NCBI GenBank assembly: GCA_013423385.1
Contig: BLZA01000007.1
Span: 310,001-374,000, forward strand
Source of the DNA: Naganishia liquefaciens
Taxonomy: Eukaryota; Basidiomycota; Tremellomycetes; Filobasidiales; Filobasidiaceae
Length of the DNA: 64,000 bases
Direction: 5' to 3'
Below the pieces are notes generated by a model. That model made no database searches. It was not told the origin of the DNA and saw only the letters and a list, made by a program, of their open reading frames with translations. Position 1 is the first letter of the stretch, and every line of letters begins with the position of its first letter. Below are positions 24,124 through 36,200 of this stretch, piece after piece. A program made the position numbers and the translations under genes.

Positions 24124-24388
24124 CGGGTGGGGGGTGGTGGGCGAGGGGAGGAGAGGCGAGGAGAGGGGAGGGGAGGAGAGGAGCGAGCGTTCTGTATGGA
24201 CCCCCGGTGGTCTCCCCCTCTTAGCGCGTCTCCCCGCAGCAAAGAAGAAGCGCGTCGAGCGTCGAGCGTCGTCGTCCCGTCCCATCGCCCTCTCCATGCA
24301 TCGGAATTCATTCAAGCTCATCCAGCCAACCCCTGCCCCGTGTTCCCCCTCCCCCCCCCTTCCTCTCCCGTGCATTCCCACCCCCGTC

Positions 24389-26479
24389 ATGTCGTCCCCC
24401 ACACAGTCCGCCAACGGCAAGCCCGCAGATGCCGCGACAAAGACATCCACCGCAGCAGCCGACGTCGGATGGCAGTTTGTCCCGCAGTACTAGTGAGCGT
24501 CGGCTTCCGGTCTCTCCTGTTGGGAAGCGCAAAGGCTGACGTCCTCGGCCGTCTAGTACCATGATGCACGACGAGCCGGAACGTTTGCATTGCTTTTACA
24601 ACAAGAAATCGACATTTGTTCACGGCGTAGAGGGCGAAGAAGTCGAACCGTCATTGGGCCAGCAGGTACGCCGCCGCGTGTTTCCCGTCGTCTCGCCGCC
24701 CGCGTCCCGCGTCCCGCTCATATCCTCCTGCGCTCCATCCAGGCAATCCACCAAAAAGTCCTCTCCCTCGGCCTGTCCAATTGCAAAGCATTCATCCACC
24801 ACATCGACACCCAGCCTTCATTCCAAGGCGGCATCCTCCTCCAAGTCATTGGCGAAATGTCCAACGCGTCCGGCCCATGGCGCAAGTTTACGCAGACTTT
24901 TTTCCTGGCAGAACAGCCAAACGGATACTATGTCTTGAACGATATCTTTAGGTACTTGAAGGAGGATGACGAGGATGACGAGGAAGAGCAAGAGGAGAGC
25001 GTCGCGGGCGTTGAGCGCGAGGGTGCCACCGCCGAGGCTTCTTTGGCTGCAGCAGACGAGTCGTCTTCGGCGGTGTCGGCCGCACCCGTTCAGGCAGCGG
25101 CCGAGCCCGTCAAGGTCGACGCAGACGTCTTGAACCACGCCGGCGCTCCCGCCGTCTCGGACCTTGCCGACGCTCCCGCCCTCGTCACGCAAGAGACGAC
25201 CGCGAGCGAGTCATCGTCGGCTGTCAAGGAAGAATCGACCGCTGCTCCTGTCGCGCAGGAAGGAAAGTCTGAAGAGCCCAAGGCCCAGGCCGAACCTGCC
25301 GCCGAGGAATCCAAGCCCAAGCCCGCCGCGGCGCCCGAAGCATCATCCGCCGCGGTGCCGGCTTCCGATGCCGCGCACGAGTCCAAGTCCGCCCCGGCCG
25401 CTGATTCCTCCGCCAAGCAGCCTTCATCAAACGCCGCCCCTCCTCCTGCGGCATCCACCTCTCCCGCACCCACAACCGGCCGTCGACAGTCCCCCGCGCG
25501 CGCCAAACCATCCCCCGCCGCCTCCGGTGCCGGTGGCGCCGCCCAGACTCCGGCTGCCCCCGCCGCCGCTGCCGCCGCACCACCCAAACCTCGCACGTGG
25601 GCATCCACCGCCGCCGCCAAGCCCAACGCCTGGGGCACGGCGCTCGCCACCAAAGAAGCGCTCTCCAACAACCCGGTGAATGCGGCGTCGGCCGTGCCGG
25701 CTGCCAAGCTCGTTCATGCGGAGAAGGCGGCGCCCGTGCAGTCGCAGCCGCAGCAACAGGGACAGCAGGGACAGCAGGGACAGCAGGGCAAGCAGGCCGG
25801 TGGGCAGCAGCAGGGGCAACAGGGGCAAAAGTTCCCCCTGGTAGAGGCGGCCAAGGCTGTCCAGACGGCCATTTGTTTCGTCAAGGTGAGTCGTCAACGC
25901 CCGGGCTCCCCACCGAGAAACGAGCGTTCGCTGACGAGTATCTTGCCCCCCCCCCCCACCCACCTGCAGCTCAACAACTGGCAAGCCCAAGACTCGACCG
26001 AGCAAATCACCGAGGCCGAGCTCCGTCGCGTTCTCGGTAAATCCGCTGGCGTCGCGCCGACCGAGATCACCAAGGTGGAAATCGTGCGCGACAAGGCGTG
26101 CGCGTTTGTCGAGTTTGCCAAAGTCGACGCTGCCCGACGCGCGATCATTGCCAGCTTGTTGACGAACCAGGGTGGCGGCGGCGGAATCAAGACGGACGGC
26201 GGCCACAGGATCATTGTCGAGAGTCGCAAGGAAAAGTCGGAGCGCAAGTCGGGTGCCGGCGCCGCAGCGTCGGGCGGACAGGCAGCGCAGCAGCAGGGCT
26301 CATCGTCGGCGCAGCAGCAGCAGCAGGGCGGCCCACGTCGACAGGGCTCGGGACAGCATCAAGGTCAGAACCAGAACGCGAGTCAAAACCAGCAGAATCA
26401 GAACCGGACCGGCGGCGGTAATGCCGTCCGCGGTGGACGCGCCGGACGAGGTGGTCAGGGTCAGGGAGCGCAGAAGTAA
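24389..26479 (+). CDS. G3BP/Bre5-like protein, NTF2 domain plus RRM and RGG
   Basis: Four exons (24389-24492, 24557-24665, 24743-25885, 25970-26479) give 621 residues. Residues about 25-145 form an NTF2-like domain (VGWQFVPQYYTMMHDEPERLHCFYN, SFQGGILLQVIGEMS, FTQTFFLAEQPNGYYVLNDIF), the hallmark of G3BP. An acidic stretch and a long Ala/Pro/Glu-rich disordered middle follow. An RRM comes next (AICFVKLNNW, KVEIVRDKACAFVEFAKVDAA), then a Gln/Asn/Gly tail ending in RGG-type repeats. G3BP proteins bind RNA and seed stress granules; yeast Bre5 is the cofactor of the Ubp3 deubiquitinase. The middle carries QQGQQG repeats. The third intron is divisible by three, so reading through it would also stay open. 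Confidence 0.9.
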
Positions 26480-26657
26480 GAGCCAAGGAGGCGCAACTGC
26501 GTTCACCATCATAATTGAACAAAAAAAAAGGGCTTTGCCGCGTAACGCAAAACAATTGTATGCATGTTTGTAAGAGGTCAAGGACAGACGAATGGAATGG
26601 CGTAGCATTGAGTGATTGCTGCACTTCCCGTCGGGGCGCTCTAGCCGATGAGCACGT

Positions 26658-28763
26658 TCACAACATTGTATCCTCGATGAACCGCTGCCAACGCCAAATA
26701 ACGGGCCTCACCACTGTCTCGTACTCCTTTCCCTCGCCGATACCCGTGCCTCTCCGGGGAATCGCAAAAATCTCGCGATGCATCGTCGAACAGTCGGGAC
26801 AGGGCCGGCCGGTGTGCAGCGACGGGGAAATCAGAGAGGGTACGCAAGGCGTGGTTAGTGTTCCGATGGCCATGACTTGACGCGCCGACAGCTCGATGTG
26901 AATCAGTTCTGGGAAAGCCGAGTCAGTGATTACCACGGCAGCGTAGTCGGCAGGGCGCGTACTCTCGAGGCGCTTGACGGCCGGGCACTGCGCTCCTTGG
27001 TTTGCCATCGCGCCGGGAAGTACAGATGATCTGGGTTCGCTCAAGGGTTCCGTCGCTTTGTCGCGCGAGGCTTCGCGCTGGGGAAAGATATCTCTGAGCG
27101 TCGGACGATGGGATGCGCATTCTGGTCACGAGGGTGGGGTCAGCAGAAAGCGCTTCTCGATCGGATTTCGTTTCGAGCTCACGCTTGCTCCATTCCTTCA
27201 GCCGTCGGGGGACATTGTCCGTTCGGCCGACTTTATAGTACCCCACGTCTTCCGTGGAGATATCTGCAAGGGGCATATGTTCAGGATGAACCGCAAGTAT
27301 CAGGCAAGACCATGCTCACCCCTCAGCTCGTACGCATATATGTAGCCAGCACTCTCCTATTGCGAGATATCAGGACCCTCTTACCATAAGAGCGAGCTTC
27401 GAGACCCACATTCGGAGACAGCGGACTCTCCATCGTTAGACGCAACAGGGCCTTTGTCTGTTCCTCCAAATCATGCGGGATGTAGTCTGCAGCCAGGTAT
27501 TCTTAGCTCCTTTTGGTATGCTCGTGCCGAGAGAGCGGAGACTCTACCTGAAAACTGGATCCACCGCTCCCTCGCCGCCGGGGGTGCCGCTCCACCGGAC
27601 TGCTTTGCATAGAACCCCTCGGGCGAACAAATCTGCCCGACATGGACCTTGCAAAACCGTTTCTCGTCTTCCTCAACAACAACCACGTCGACACCATCCG
27701 CACAGCCGTCCCATCCACTCCCGCGATTCCTCTGAACGGTGGTGTAATAAGGCGCGACGGCTTTGACGCGTTTCTTGCATCGCTGTCCGCGCTGTGTGAA
27801 GCCAGAGCACTGGACGCTCGTCCCCCCGCCGGGACTCTTGATGGGTGTGACGGCAAGCTCAGAGCTAGGAGAAGTGATCACCCTGCGACTGGAAACGGTC
27901 GGAGAATGCCCCGGTGTACGCACGCCGAGCGGTGGGGGTTGCCGGACGGTCAAGGGTGAATTTGGCTTGTGCGATGGCGTCAGCGGATGATGTGGATGTG
28001 TACGTGGCGTGGTTGGGAGCGAGGGGATGATGCGTGTCGGCTGGGAAAAAAACAGAGCTGATGTGTGCTTGGATGGACTGATGGATGTTGCTGGACGATC
28101 AGGTAGGCGTTCAAGTGTGCGCGAATCGGGTTCAAAGGTCGTCTTGCGGTGACTCGTGTTGTGACTTGGATAGTAGAGGAAAGGATCATTTTCTTGGTGC
28201 TGGCCCTGAAGCCGAGATGGGACCTCGAGTTGCGGAGCAGAAGCTGAATGATGTATCCTCTCCTCCTCCACATGCGGCGCGTAGACGGGCGGACAAAGTC
28301 GCCGCTGTGATTCAGAGACCACGGCTCGCGGCTTCATCGGCGGAAGGCTGTGTACCGCAAACCTCGTTGAAGACGATGGCCAATCCTTGTGAGTATGCAC
28401 ATTCTGCTCCGGATCACGTCTGGCCGTTTCCCTCCCAAAAGTCACCCTCGACAATCCGACCGTCAACGCCTCGACATCAGATCCCGTCCTCTCGTTTGCG
28501 CACGTCGTCGGAACGCCCAACTCTGCCTGCCCTGGACTTGCCCCTCCGCCTGCCCGCTGCCTATTCCGCTTCCACCATCCGCGTATTCCACGCTGCGTAC
28601 CGCTGTCCGACTCGGACGAGGTCGTTCGTGTGCGCGAGGAAGGCGGGGCTGGTGGCGGCGGAAGGGGTTTGTCTGTTGCGTGGAGCGGAAGGATCGGCTG
28701 GGCGAGAGGGACGGTCTGGGTCGATGGATGGCCTGTCGGCTTCGGTGTGGGGAATGGCAGCAT
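26658..28763 (-). CDS. DUF1766 / T5orf172 (GIY-YIG-like) domain protein
   Basis: About six exons run from ATG 28763 to TGA at 26658. The first 400 residues are Pro/Ser/Thr-rich and disordered, then a small cysteine segment (CSGFTQRGQRCKKRV ... RFCKVHVGQICSP) resembles a short zinc-binding motif. After splicing, the C-terminal domain reads GYIYAYELR, then DISTEDVGYYKVGRTDNVPR, RLKEWSKQCASHRPTL, CPAVKRLEKLIHIELSAR, CPDCSTMHREIF and a WRWQRFIE end. This is the fungal DUF1766/T5orf172 pattern, related to GIY-YIG folds (G-Y-I-Y ... VGRT ... HIEL). Function in fungi is not established. The CAS exon is recognised only by family match: a GTGAGC donor at the KC codon and ACCAG acceptor. An intron with GTGGGT donor precedes GYIY. 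Confidence 0.75.
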
Positions 28764-29257
28764 GACGGCGGGGTGAGGCCGGGTTGGGGGATGCGCGACA
28801 TGGACGGTGGAATGTCGTTCAACATGGATGGATCGTCATCAAGACGTGCAACTCCCCTCCCTCGATCACCATGCGCATCCGCCGCGGTGTCTCATCTTGA
28901 TTATTCCTTGAATATTCCCTGGGATGGGCTGACCGTCCGCGGCATGGCTTGCACGAGCTAGAGACACAGTCTGTTCATCCTCTTGCATGTCCCGTCACTC
29001 TCCGGCAATCACTCGGCCCACGCGCAGGCCGTTCGAGGACGATACCTGTAAAGTACGGCTTGGCGGGGTGAGCGATCGGAATACGCTCCAGTGTTCCGAA
29101 TTCGCGATCCAGGCATGAGTCAGCTTGCCATGTCCACTTCCGAATCCTCGCATGGATCCCGTCAGCGTGCGTTCCATGGCTCGATATATAGGCCGCCTCG
29201 TCTTCTTGTCTTAGAGTCCTGCCAGTGCACCCTCCAGCGATATCCGCACCCACCCCG
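28764..29257. promoter_or_regulatory. Divergent upstream region, 494 bases
   Basis: This lies between the DUF1766 start (-) and the YeeE/YedE start (+). A TATATA at 29185-29190 sits about 70 bases upstream of the ATG at 29258 and is a plausible TATA box for the transporter. Nothing else is recognised. Confidence 0.45.
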
Positions 29258-30434
29258 ATGTTTACACCCATCCATACATTCGCCGGCGGCCTCCTGCTGC
29301 ACATATCCTCCGCCTCTCTCCTCGACAATACCGGCCGCGTCTTTGGCGGCTCGTCCATCCTCTACGAGGCAATCTACGGAGACCATGCCGTATGGCGATG
29401 GGCCTTGCTCGGGGGGATGATCGTGGCGCCCAAACTGAACGCCGTGATTCAGCCCATCGCGGCGTTGCTTCGTGTGCATCTCCCGTCGAGCGTGGTCGAG
29501 CCCGTGGCCGAGGTGGATTGGCCGTTGGGCAAGTTGATCCTTGCGGGCGCTCTCGTAGGATTCGGTAGCAAGGCGAGTAGCCTTGACCCTCACTTGGACA
29601 TTGATCTATCGTGCTGACATCGGGCGCCCCCTCTGACAGCTTGGATCCGGATGCACGAGCGGTCATTTCCTCTGCGGCGTTTCCCGTCTCTCGCCCCGCT
29701 CGCTCGTCGCCACCATGAGCTTCTTCTCCATCGCCGTCCTGACCGCCTTGATCTCCGCAAGAACACCAGCGCCCAACCTATCAGTGAAAACCGTCCCATC
29801 CTACACGCCCCTCTATCCGACAACAAGCATCGAATGGCTGACCGTTCTCACCCTCCCACTCATCCACTTTTCAGCGCACGCCCTCCTCTCCTCCCGCCTC
29901 CGCCCGTCCAAGCTCAAATCCCGTCTCATCGCCCTCTTGGCTGGCATGACATTCGCCACGGGACTCCAACTCTCCGGAATGAGCAACCCCATCAAGGTCC
30001 TCCGGTTCCTGCACTTGCCCATCCCGGGGGTCTTTGATGCAGCGGAATGGGACCCGAGCCTGTTGATGGTCGTCCTCGGGGGAATCGTCCCGAATGCGAT
30101 TCATTATCGGTTCAAGGTTCGGCCCGTGCTTGAAGCTCAAGAGGAAAAGAAAAAGACGGACGCGGCCGTCGTCGGGCAAGACGAGGCCCAGGGAACGGTC
30201 ACCTCGACGATCAAGTACTATCTTCCCAACAAGCTTCAATCGTCACGCATCGACGCCCGGCTCGTCGTCGGCGCTGCCATTTTCGGCCTCGGATGGGGCA
30301 TGACGGGAACGTGTCTCTTGCCGTCCGTCGTCAATGCCGGAAACGCATTATTCAGACTTGCGGATAGGCCAGGTTCGGCGTTGGCGTTCATGGGAGCCGT
30401 GATCGCTGGTTTAGGGGTGGGTGGGCTTGTATAG
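29258..30434 (+). CDS. YeeE/YedE family sulfur (thiosulfate) transporter
   Basis: Two exons (29258-29572, 29640-30434) give 369 residues with about nine hydrophobic segments. The hallmark motifs are present: GAL then [19 protein letters not shown] with SRLSPRS, and the second-half [13 protein letters not shown]. In bacteria, TsuA (YeeE) takes up thiosulfate, with the motif cysteines in the path; both motif cysteines are kept here. The intron has a GC donor: ...AGC AAG|GCGAGT ... TGACAG|CTT GGA, and a branch-like GCTGAC lies 27 bases before the acceptor. Using GTAGCA six bases upstream would break the frame and the conserved GSKLGSGC stretch, so the GC-AG reading is strongly favoured. Eukaryotic members are sporadic, so transfer from bacteria in a fungal ancestor is possible. 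Confidence 0.9.
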
Positions 30435-30674
30435 ACAGGATGATAGGCATCGAATTCGATACTATATCAGATTATTCGGAACGAGGCGTTGTGAAGATGG
30501 ACAAATGTGCGAGTCAGGTCCCGGTGCACTGCTTCAATCTTAATTGGAAACAGCTTTGAAAACAGCTATGGCAACGGTTACCACGCGCTTGCTCTCCTTC
30601 GCAAAAGGATAGCACTGCATTCCGGCCTCAATTGTATCGCTCATAATGTTGTCCAACTTTACAGCTAACCGTAT

Positions 30675-32114
30675 CTAGGCGGCCTTCGTCTTGGGCTGGA
30701 AAGGCAGTCGACAATCAGCCATCCTTCCGAGGCGTCCAGGCTCAACCGTACTCACACGACAATCGTCCATGACCGTCGTCTTGACCAACAATGCCGTCTT
30801 GCCCATCAAATCCGGCTGGCTCACACCGTTATCGTGCTCATAGCTGACTCCGATCGCAAGCTTCTCGCCGTCCGGGCTGAACGCGAGACACGAGACTTCG
30901 GTCGCGAACGCCGGGTACTGCTTCATTCGCTTCTTGGCGTTGTGATCCCATATCGACACGGTGCCATCCGATCCGCCCGAGGCGAAAGTGTTGTGGCTGA
31001 GAGGGCAAGCGTAAGTTTTGCGCGGAGCGCGAGAGACTATTACGCACATCGGATGGTACGCCAATGCATTGATAGGGTAGACGCAGTCTACGCCATCGAT
31101 GGTCTGACGATGGCATCTGAAAGCATACTTTCTGCTTTCCAGTTCAGCGTCAAAGTATTCAACAGCTATACGGCCTTCGATAGACCCTGATGCCCAGCCT
31201 GCCATCCCGATATTATTCAGCAAAGTCCAAAGCGCATGAAAACGTCAACTCACCCTTGCCGTCCGCCATACAGGCTACGCTCCTCGTCATAAACTTTAGC
31301 GCGCTTTCTCGCTTCTGCTTGGGTTCTTCCAGTTTCCTGACATCGTAAACGTGTACGTTGCGGTGAGCCATAGAGACGACCAGCGACGATGAGGCGGAAG
31401 CAAAGGATGCGCAGTAGACCTTGGAGGGTAGTTGATGCGTCGCTACCAAAGCAGTAGCCGCTCGACTGCAGCACAAGAAAGAGGCAATCGGCGACTTTTC
31501 AAAACGGCGAATTCCAGCGGTTTCTCTTCGCACTCACGGATCCCAAACGCGCAACATCGCATCCCATGAACCCGTAACCACGACGCCGCTGTCACCGCAC
31601 GCGGTAACGGTCGAGAGTGCATCATCTGCTTTTCCCAAGACGCGGTTCTGGCCTGTCTCAAAGTCCCATTCTCGCAGTCGCTTGTCGAGTCCTCCAGAGT
31701 AGGCGGTCCTTCCGTTGGATGTCTGAGGGGAGAATGTTGCGGCTAGAATAGCTGCTTGGGTCGAATACCTTGATGATTGCACGTCGAAGAGCACAACGTC
31801 AGAGAGGGGCAATTAGGAGACGGGACACGTGCGGCTTACACTGAGGGTGGACGCGGTCCTGACTGAAGCGCCGACGTATCATGTACCTGCACAGACTGTG
31901 AAACAGCGATACATTAGCCTCAATCCATCGGAATCAACCCTGTGACACGTACGCCATCCCAACTAGAGACCAATAATTTCGAAGAATCGCCCGACCATGA
32001 GACCGAGCTCAGGCCATCCATGGGCGGTTGAAGGGAAATGTCGGCTGAACAGAGGAGCGCGTCGATTCAGCATCTCGTGCCGTTATCGATCGTGGATGAC
32101 TTACGGGCAGCCAT
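30675..32114 (-). CDS. BUB3: Spindle-checkpoint WD40 protein BUB3
   Basis: About eight exons run from ATG 32114 to TAG at 30675. The first exon is only 10 bases (32114-32105: Met-Ala-Ala and one base). It joins to DISLQPPMDGLSSVSW, which matches the Bub3 start (LNQPPEDGISSVKF). Further landmarks are LLVSSWDGSVQVHDTS, AYSGGLDKRLREWDF, VVVTGSWDAMLRVWDP, RNVHVYDVRKLEEP, GWASGSIEGRIAVEYFD, YAFRCHRQTIDGVDCVYPIN, HNTFASGGSDGTVSIWD and AFSPDGEKLAIGVSY; the protein ends PKTKAA. Bub3 binds phosphorylated MELT repeats of Spc105/KNL1 and recruits Bub1 and Mad3 to unattached kinetochores. The last intron (60 bases) keeps frame if retained. Confidence 0.93.
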
Positions 32115-32430
32115 TCCCGCCAGACAGTGTCCGTATGCTTGAGAGAGAGAGAGAGAGTGTGTGTGTGTGTGTGGGAACGGTATGTAAGGGACGGGCAGCA
32201 TGACTAGATGGACTGCACTCATCACGGTCGAGGCCCGAGCGACAAGCAAACAGCACGCGGGGGCCGGACGCGAGCGAGCGGGCGGGCGGGCGGGCGATCG
32301 CTTGCGGCGGTGAGACACGATCTCTGACAGCGTTTCCCCGCCGAGAGTAGATGGATCATTCAACTATAATAAATCCAGCAGCACAGGCACGCGCTGAATC
32401 GTTTGACAAGGCTTTGCTCCAAACCCCCAA
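32115..32430. promoter_or_regulatory. Divergent promoter BUB3 / BRR6 with microsatellite
   Basis: The 316 bases between the two ATGs contain a GA run (32141-32157) fused to a GT run (32157-32173) and a GAGC/GGGC run at about 32270-32296. No TATA box is clear. Confidence 0.55.
32141..32173 (+). repeat. (GA)n(GT)n compound microsatellite
   Basis: Eight GA units run straight into eight GT units in the shared BUB3/BRR6 upstream region, 27 bases from the BUB3 ATG. Confidence 0.9.
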
Positions 32431-34232
32431 ATGTTCGCTCAATCAACCAAATTCAACCGTCAAGATGGCGGCGACGCCGGACGGACGCGGGACCGTTCAG
32501 CTCCCATGGACTTTGCGTTCGAAAAGCCTCGTGATCCGGGGGTGTTCGGTGCGCTGCCGCATAAACGTAGGCCACTTTTGCGCACTCGACTCGCCGCTGC
32601 TGACACGCCTTATTTTGACAGGACAACATATTGAGACCCTCGATGGCCAGTCAACATGGGCACCTGGTCCGTTCAGCGAACCCTCGATGCAAGCGCCATT
32701 CACGCATTCGGGTCCCATGCTGTTTGCCCATCCAACATCGGCGAAAGATCAGGATGCCGGGGACGTCAGCATGGGGATGGACGTCGACATGTCGATCCGC
32801 GAGGATCTTGGGGACATCGATATGTACAGTGACAGTCCTGCCAAAGTAGCGCCCAGCAACGGCAGTCACGCGAATCAGGACGCCGGAGAGGATGCCGACG
32901 AAGCAAGAAATGGAGAGGCGCCAACAAAGGCCAGAACTAGCCTTCTTTCAAGTGTCTTACGACCCATCAACCACAATGCGGTGAAGAGGGTCGAAAAGCA
33001 ACGAAGCAAGACATCTCATACCCGATCTCTGGGCAAAGATACGTCCGGGCTAGAGCAAGACAGTGCATTGGTTCTAAGGGAGGATGGCGCAGCGGAGGAG
33101 GAGGAGAGTGAATATTCATCCGAGGAGGAGAAGGACTCGGTAGGTCTGTCGATATTTTGACTAATACTCAACTGACCTTCTTCCAGTCAAATGCTGGCGT
33201 AACTGCTCCCACGCTCAGGCGCCGACCGCGTCGACGCAATCCCGGAGGCGAGGCTTCCGGAAATCAGTATACGCTCAACCTGTTCGGCAACAATGGCCAG
33301 AATGCCCTGGGAGTGATCCCATCATCAAGTCATTTGCAGTATATGCAGGACAGCAAGGGTAAAATCAATCACTCCGAATTGCCTTACATATTATTGGGGT
33401 GAGTTGACACTCCGATCGCCTCGCTTCGCTGGACCCGCGGACTGTACTGATACCGATTCAACACGTCTCAGCTACCTCCAATTTGTCTTCAATGCTTCCG
33501 TCGTCGGAGTATGTTTATACCTTGTGCTGATGTTTCTGTGGACGATCCGAAACGATGTCAAGGAACGGATGGCAACGTACTCATCAGGTACGCACACGTT
33601 CACAGCATATTACAAGCATTTGTTCAGGCCGTCATTATCGCATACACAGAGATCCTCCAGGAAATCTCTACATGCACAAATCTGTACCTTGTCAATCGAT
33701 GCGAGCCCGCTACCAGGATACCGGCCATGTGAGTGCTTTGAAGATATGGGAATGTTCGTGCTGACCACGCGTGAATGTATAAAGGGAAACGTCATGCCTC
33801 GAATGGGAGCACTGTATGAACAGAGATCCGACCGTCGTGGGCCACGCCAAAGTCGGGGCAGAGATGTTTGCCGGGGTCATCAGCGGATTTGTCGATGAAT
33901 TGAGCTGGAAGACTATTGTGAGTGCGCGCGATGCGTGGAGTCGGTGGCCTGTGTTTCCTGAACATTGCCCCTGCCTCTCTACCCAGTTCTTCCTTCTCTG
34001 TACCATGACCTGCCTGGTCTTCATCACCAACTCGGCCCTCTTCAACATCAGAGCCAAACACGCCCAGTCGCATCACGCCAGCGGCATGCCCGGGGGCTCT
34101 AGCCAACACTACCCTGATGCGGGATACGGGCCATCGAGACCACCGCAGATCCGGGACTTTGAGTGGCCGCCCGTGGGACCCGGAGGGACGACAGGGAACC
34201 GATCCGTGCCGAATGCGAGCGAGAAGCGGTAG
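32431..34232 (+). CDS. Nuclear-envelope protein of the Brr6/Brl1 family
   Basis: About seven exons from ATG 32431 to TAG at 34232. The N-terminal half is disordered and acidic (SEYSSEEEKDS), with a Ser/Arg segment and TAPTLRRRPRRRNPGG. The conserved di-sulfide-bridge nucleocytoplasmic transport domain follows. It opens with ELPYILLGYLQFVFNASVVG and a TM helix (VCLYLVLMFLW). Then come IRNDVKERMA, ISTCTNLYLVNRCEPATRIP, CLEWEHCMNRDP, KVGAEMFAGVISGFVDELSW and a second TM helix (FFLLCTMTCLVFI). The four conserved cysteines (CTNLY, RCEP, SCLEW, HCMN) are all present. Brr6 and Brl1 sit in the nuclear envelope/ER, help nuclear pore insertion and affect lipid balance; one copy cannot be named Brr6 or Brl1 from this alone. 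Confidence 0.9.
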
Positions 34233-35354
34233 TCCGGGTCGCTTTCATCAATCTGACCATGCAGTGTCCAGAGGGGATCAGCCACATGTAGGCCACGTGG
34301 CGTTTCAGCGTGAAACGGAGCGCCGCTACCGTTCAAAATGCAGGGGACGCAGGAGTCCATCATTCTGATTCGCACCAAATTGTTCCTCGTTTGCACTGTA
34401 TCTATTTATCGCATGTGAGATGCCTTTCGCGTCAGCGACATGCGCCTACGGACGACCGAAGAGCCTTGGATATACTGTATTGCCAGCACGCCACCGTGAG
34501 AAGACAGTCAAACGGCTGCAAGTTGTGTTTCTGACATCCAGAGTTGAGTAGCAGAATGGTTTGGGCGCACCATCACCTGAGTCTGAGCGGCGAGGAGATT
34601 TCTGCTCGTAAGAGCTGGCTTCCCGAGTCGTTGTTCCTCCAGTGAGCGATGATGGGTGCAGCATAGGCTCTGCGTCAATGTCCTCGCTGAGCCAGAGAGT
34701 GATTGAGGGCTTTGACCGACGTGAACGAGAAGCCACCTATGTAGATATGATCACATCAAGATAGAGCATCCTGCATTCCCGGCTCAAACCCCGCTTGAGA
34801 GGCGCGGACGCGCTTAGCTTAGCTTCGCCTTGGAGCGCCCAGATCAGTCAGCACACAGCACGTCACTCTGGCCTTTGTCGTCCCCGACCATTCTCCCATT
34901 CACCCGATATCACCTTTGTGTCTTTCGTCTTCCTCCTCGCTTGCTTGTTGGTCTTCAGATCGGTGTCGGCAGCAGCATTGACAGGTACGCATGCTTCCCT
35001 CATCATGGTCTTTGCAATATGGCAAAAAGCGCGTACTGATCGCGCAACTTGCAAAATTTGCCCCTTGTTCGAAATCCCTGTCGTGTGACTTTCGCTGCGA
35101 CGATCTCATCATTCTATCGCCGCCCTGGATGGCCTCGTTTTCGAATACTTGTGGTATTCATCACAATGCTCCTGGGCGCGTCTGAAACGCTTCTTTCCTG
35201 GTCGATCGGACATTCTTCACCCCAATCGCTCCTGCGGAAACCTTCACGGTGAATCATCAATGATTATCTTGCATCTTCTCGACTTCGGCTTTTGCTTCTT
35301 TGTGGACACGATCATTCCTGACACTGTGATTGACGCAACAAATAGTCTCTCACA
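34233..35354. other. Intergenic, 1.12 kb upstream of UBC4
   Basis: Only short, unmatched frames occur, including a 96-codon one on the minus strand (34736-34446). The GACAGGTACGC context near 34978-34988 could mark a 5'-UTR intron of the UBC4 gene, but nothing in the sequence proves it. Confidence 0.45.

Positions 35355-36200
<846 letters not shown>

Noticed and set aside
34446-34736. 96-codon minus-strand frame between BRR6 and UBC4
   Set aside because: Short, no start context or domain, and not linked to other exons.
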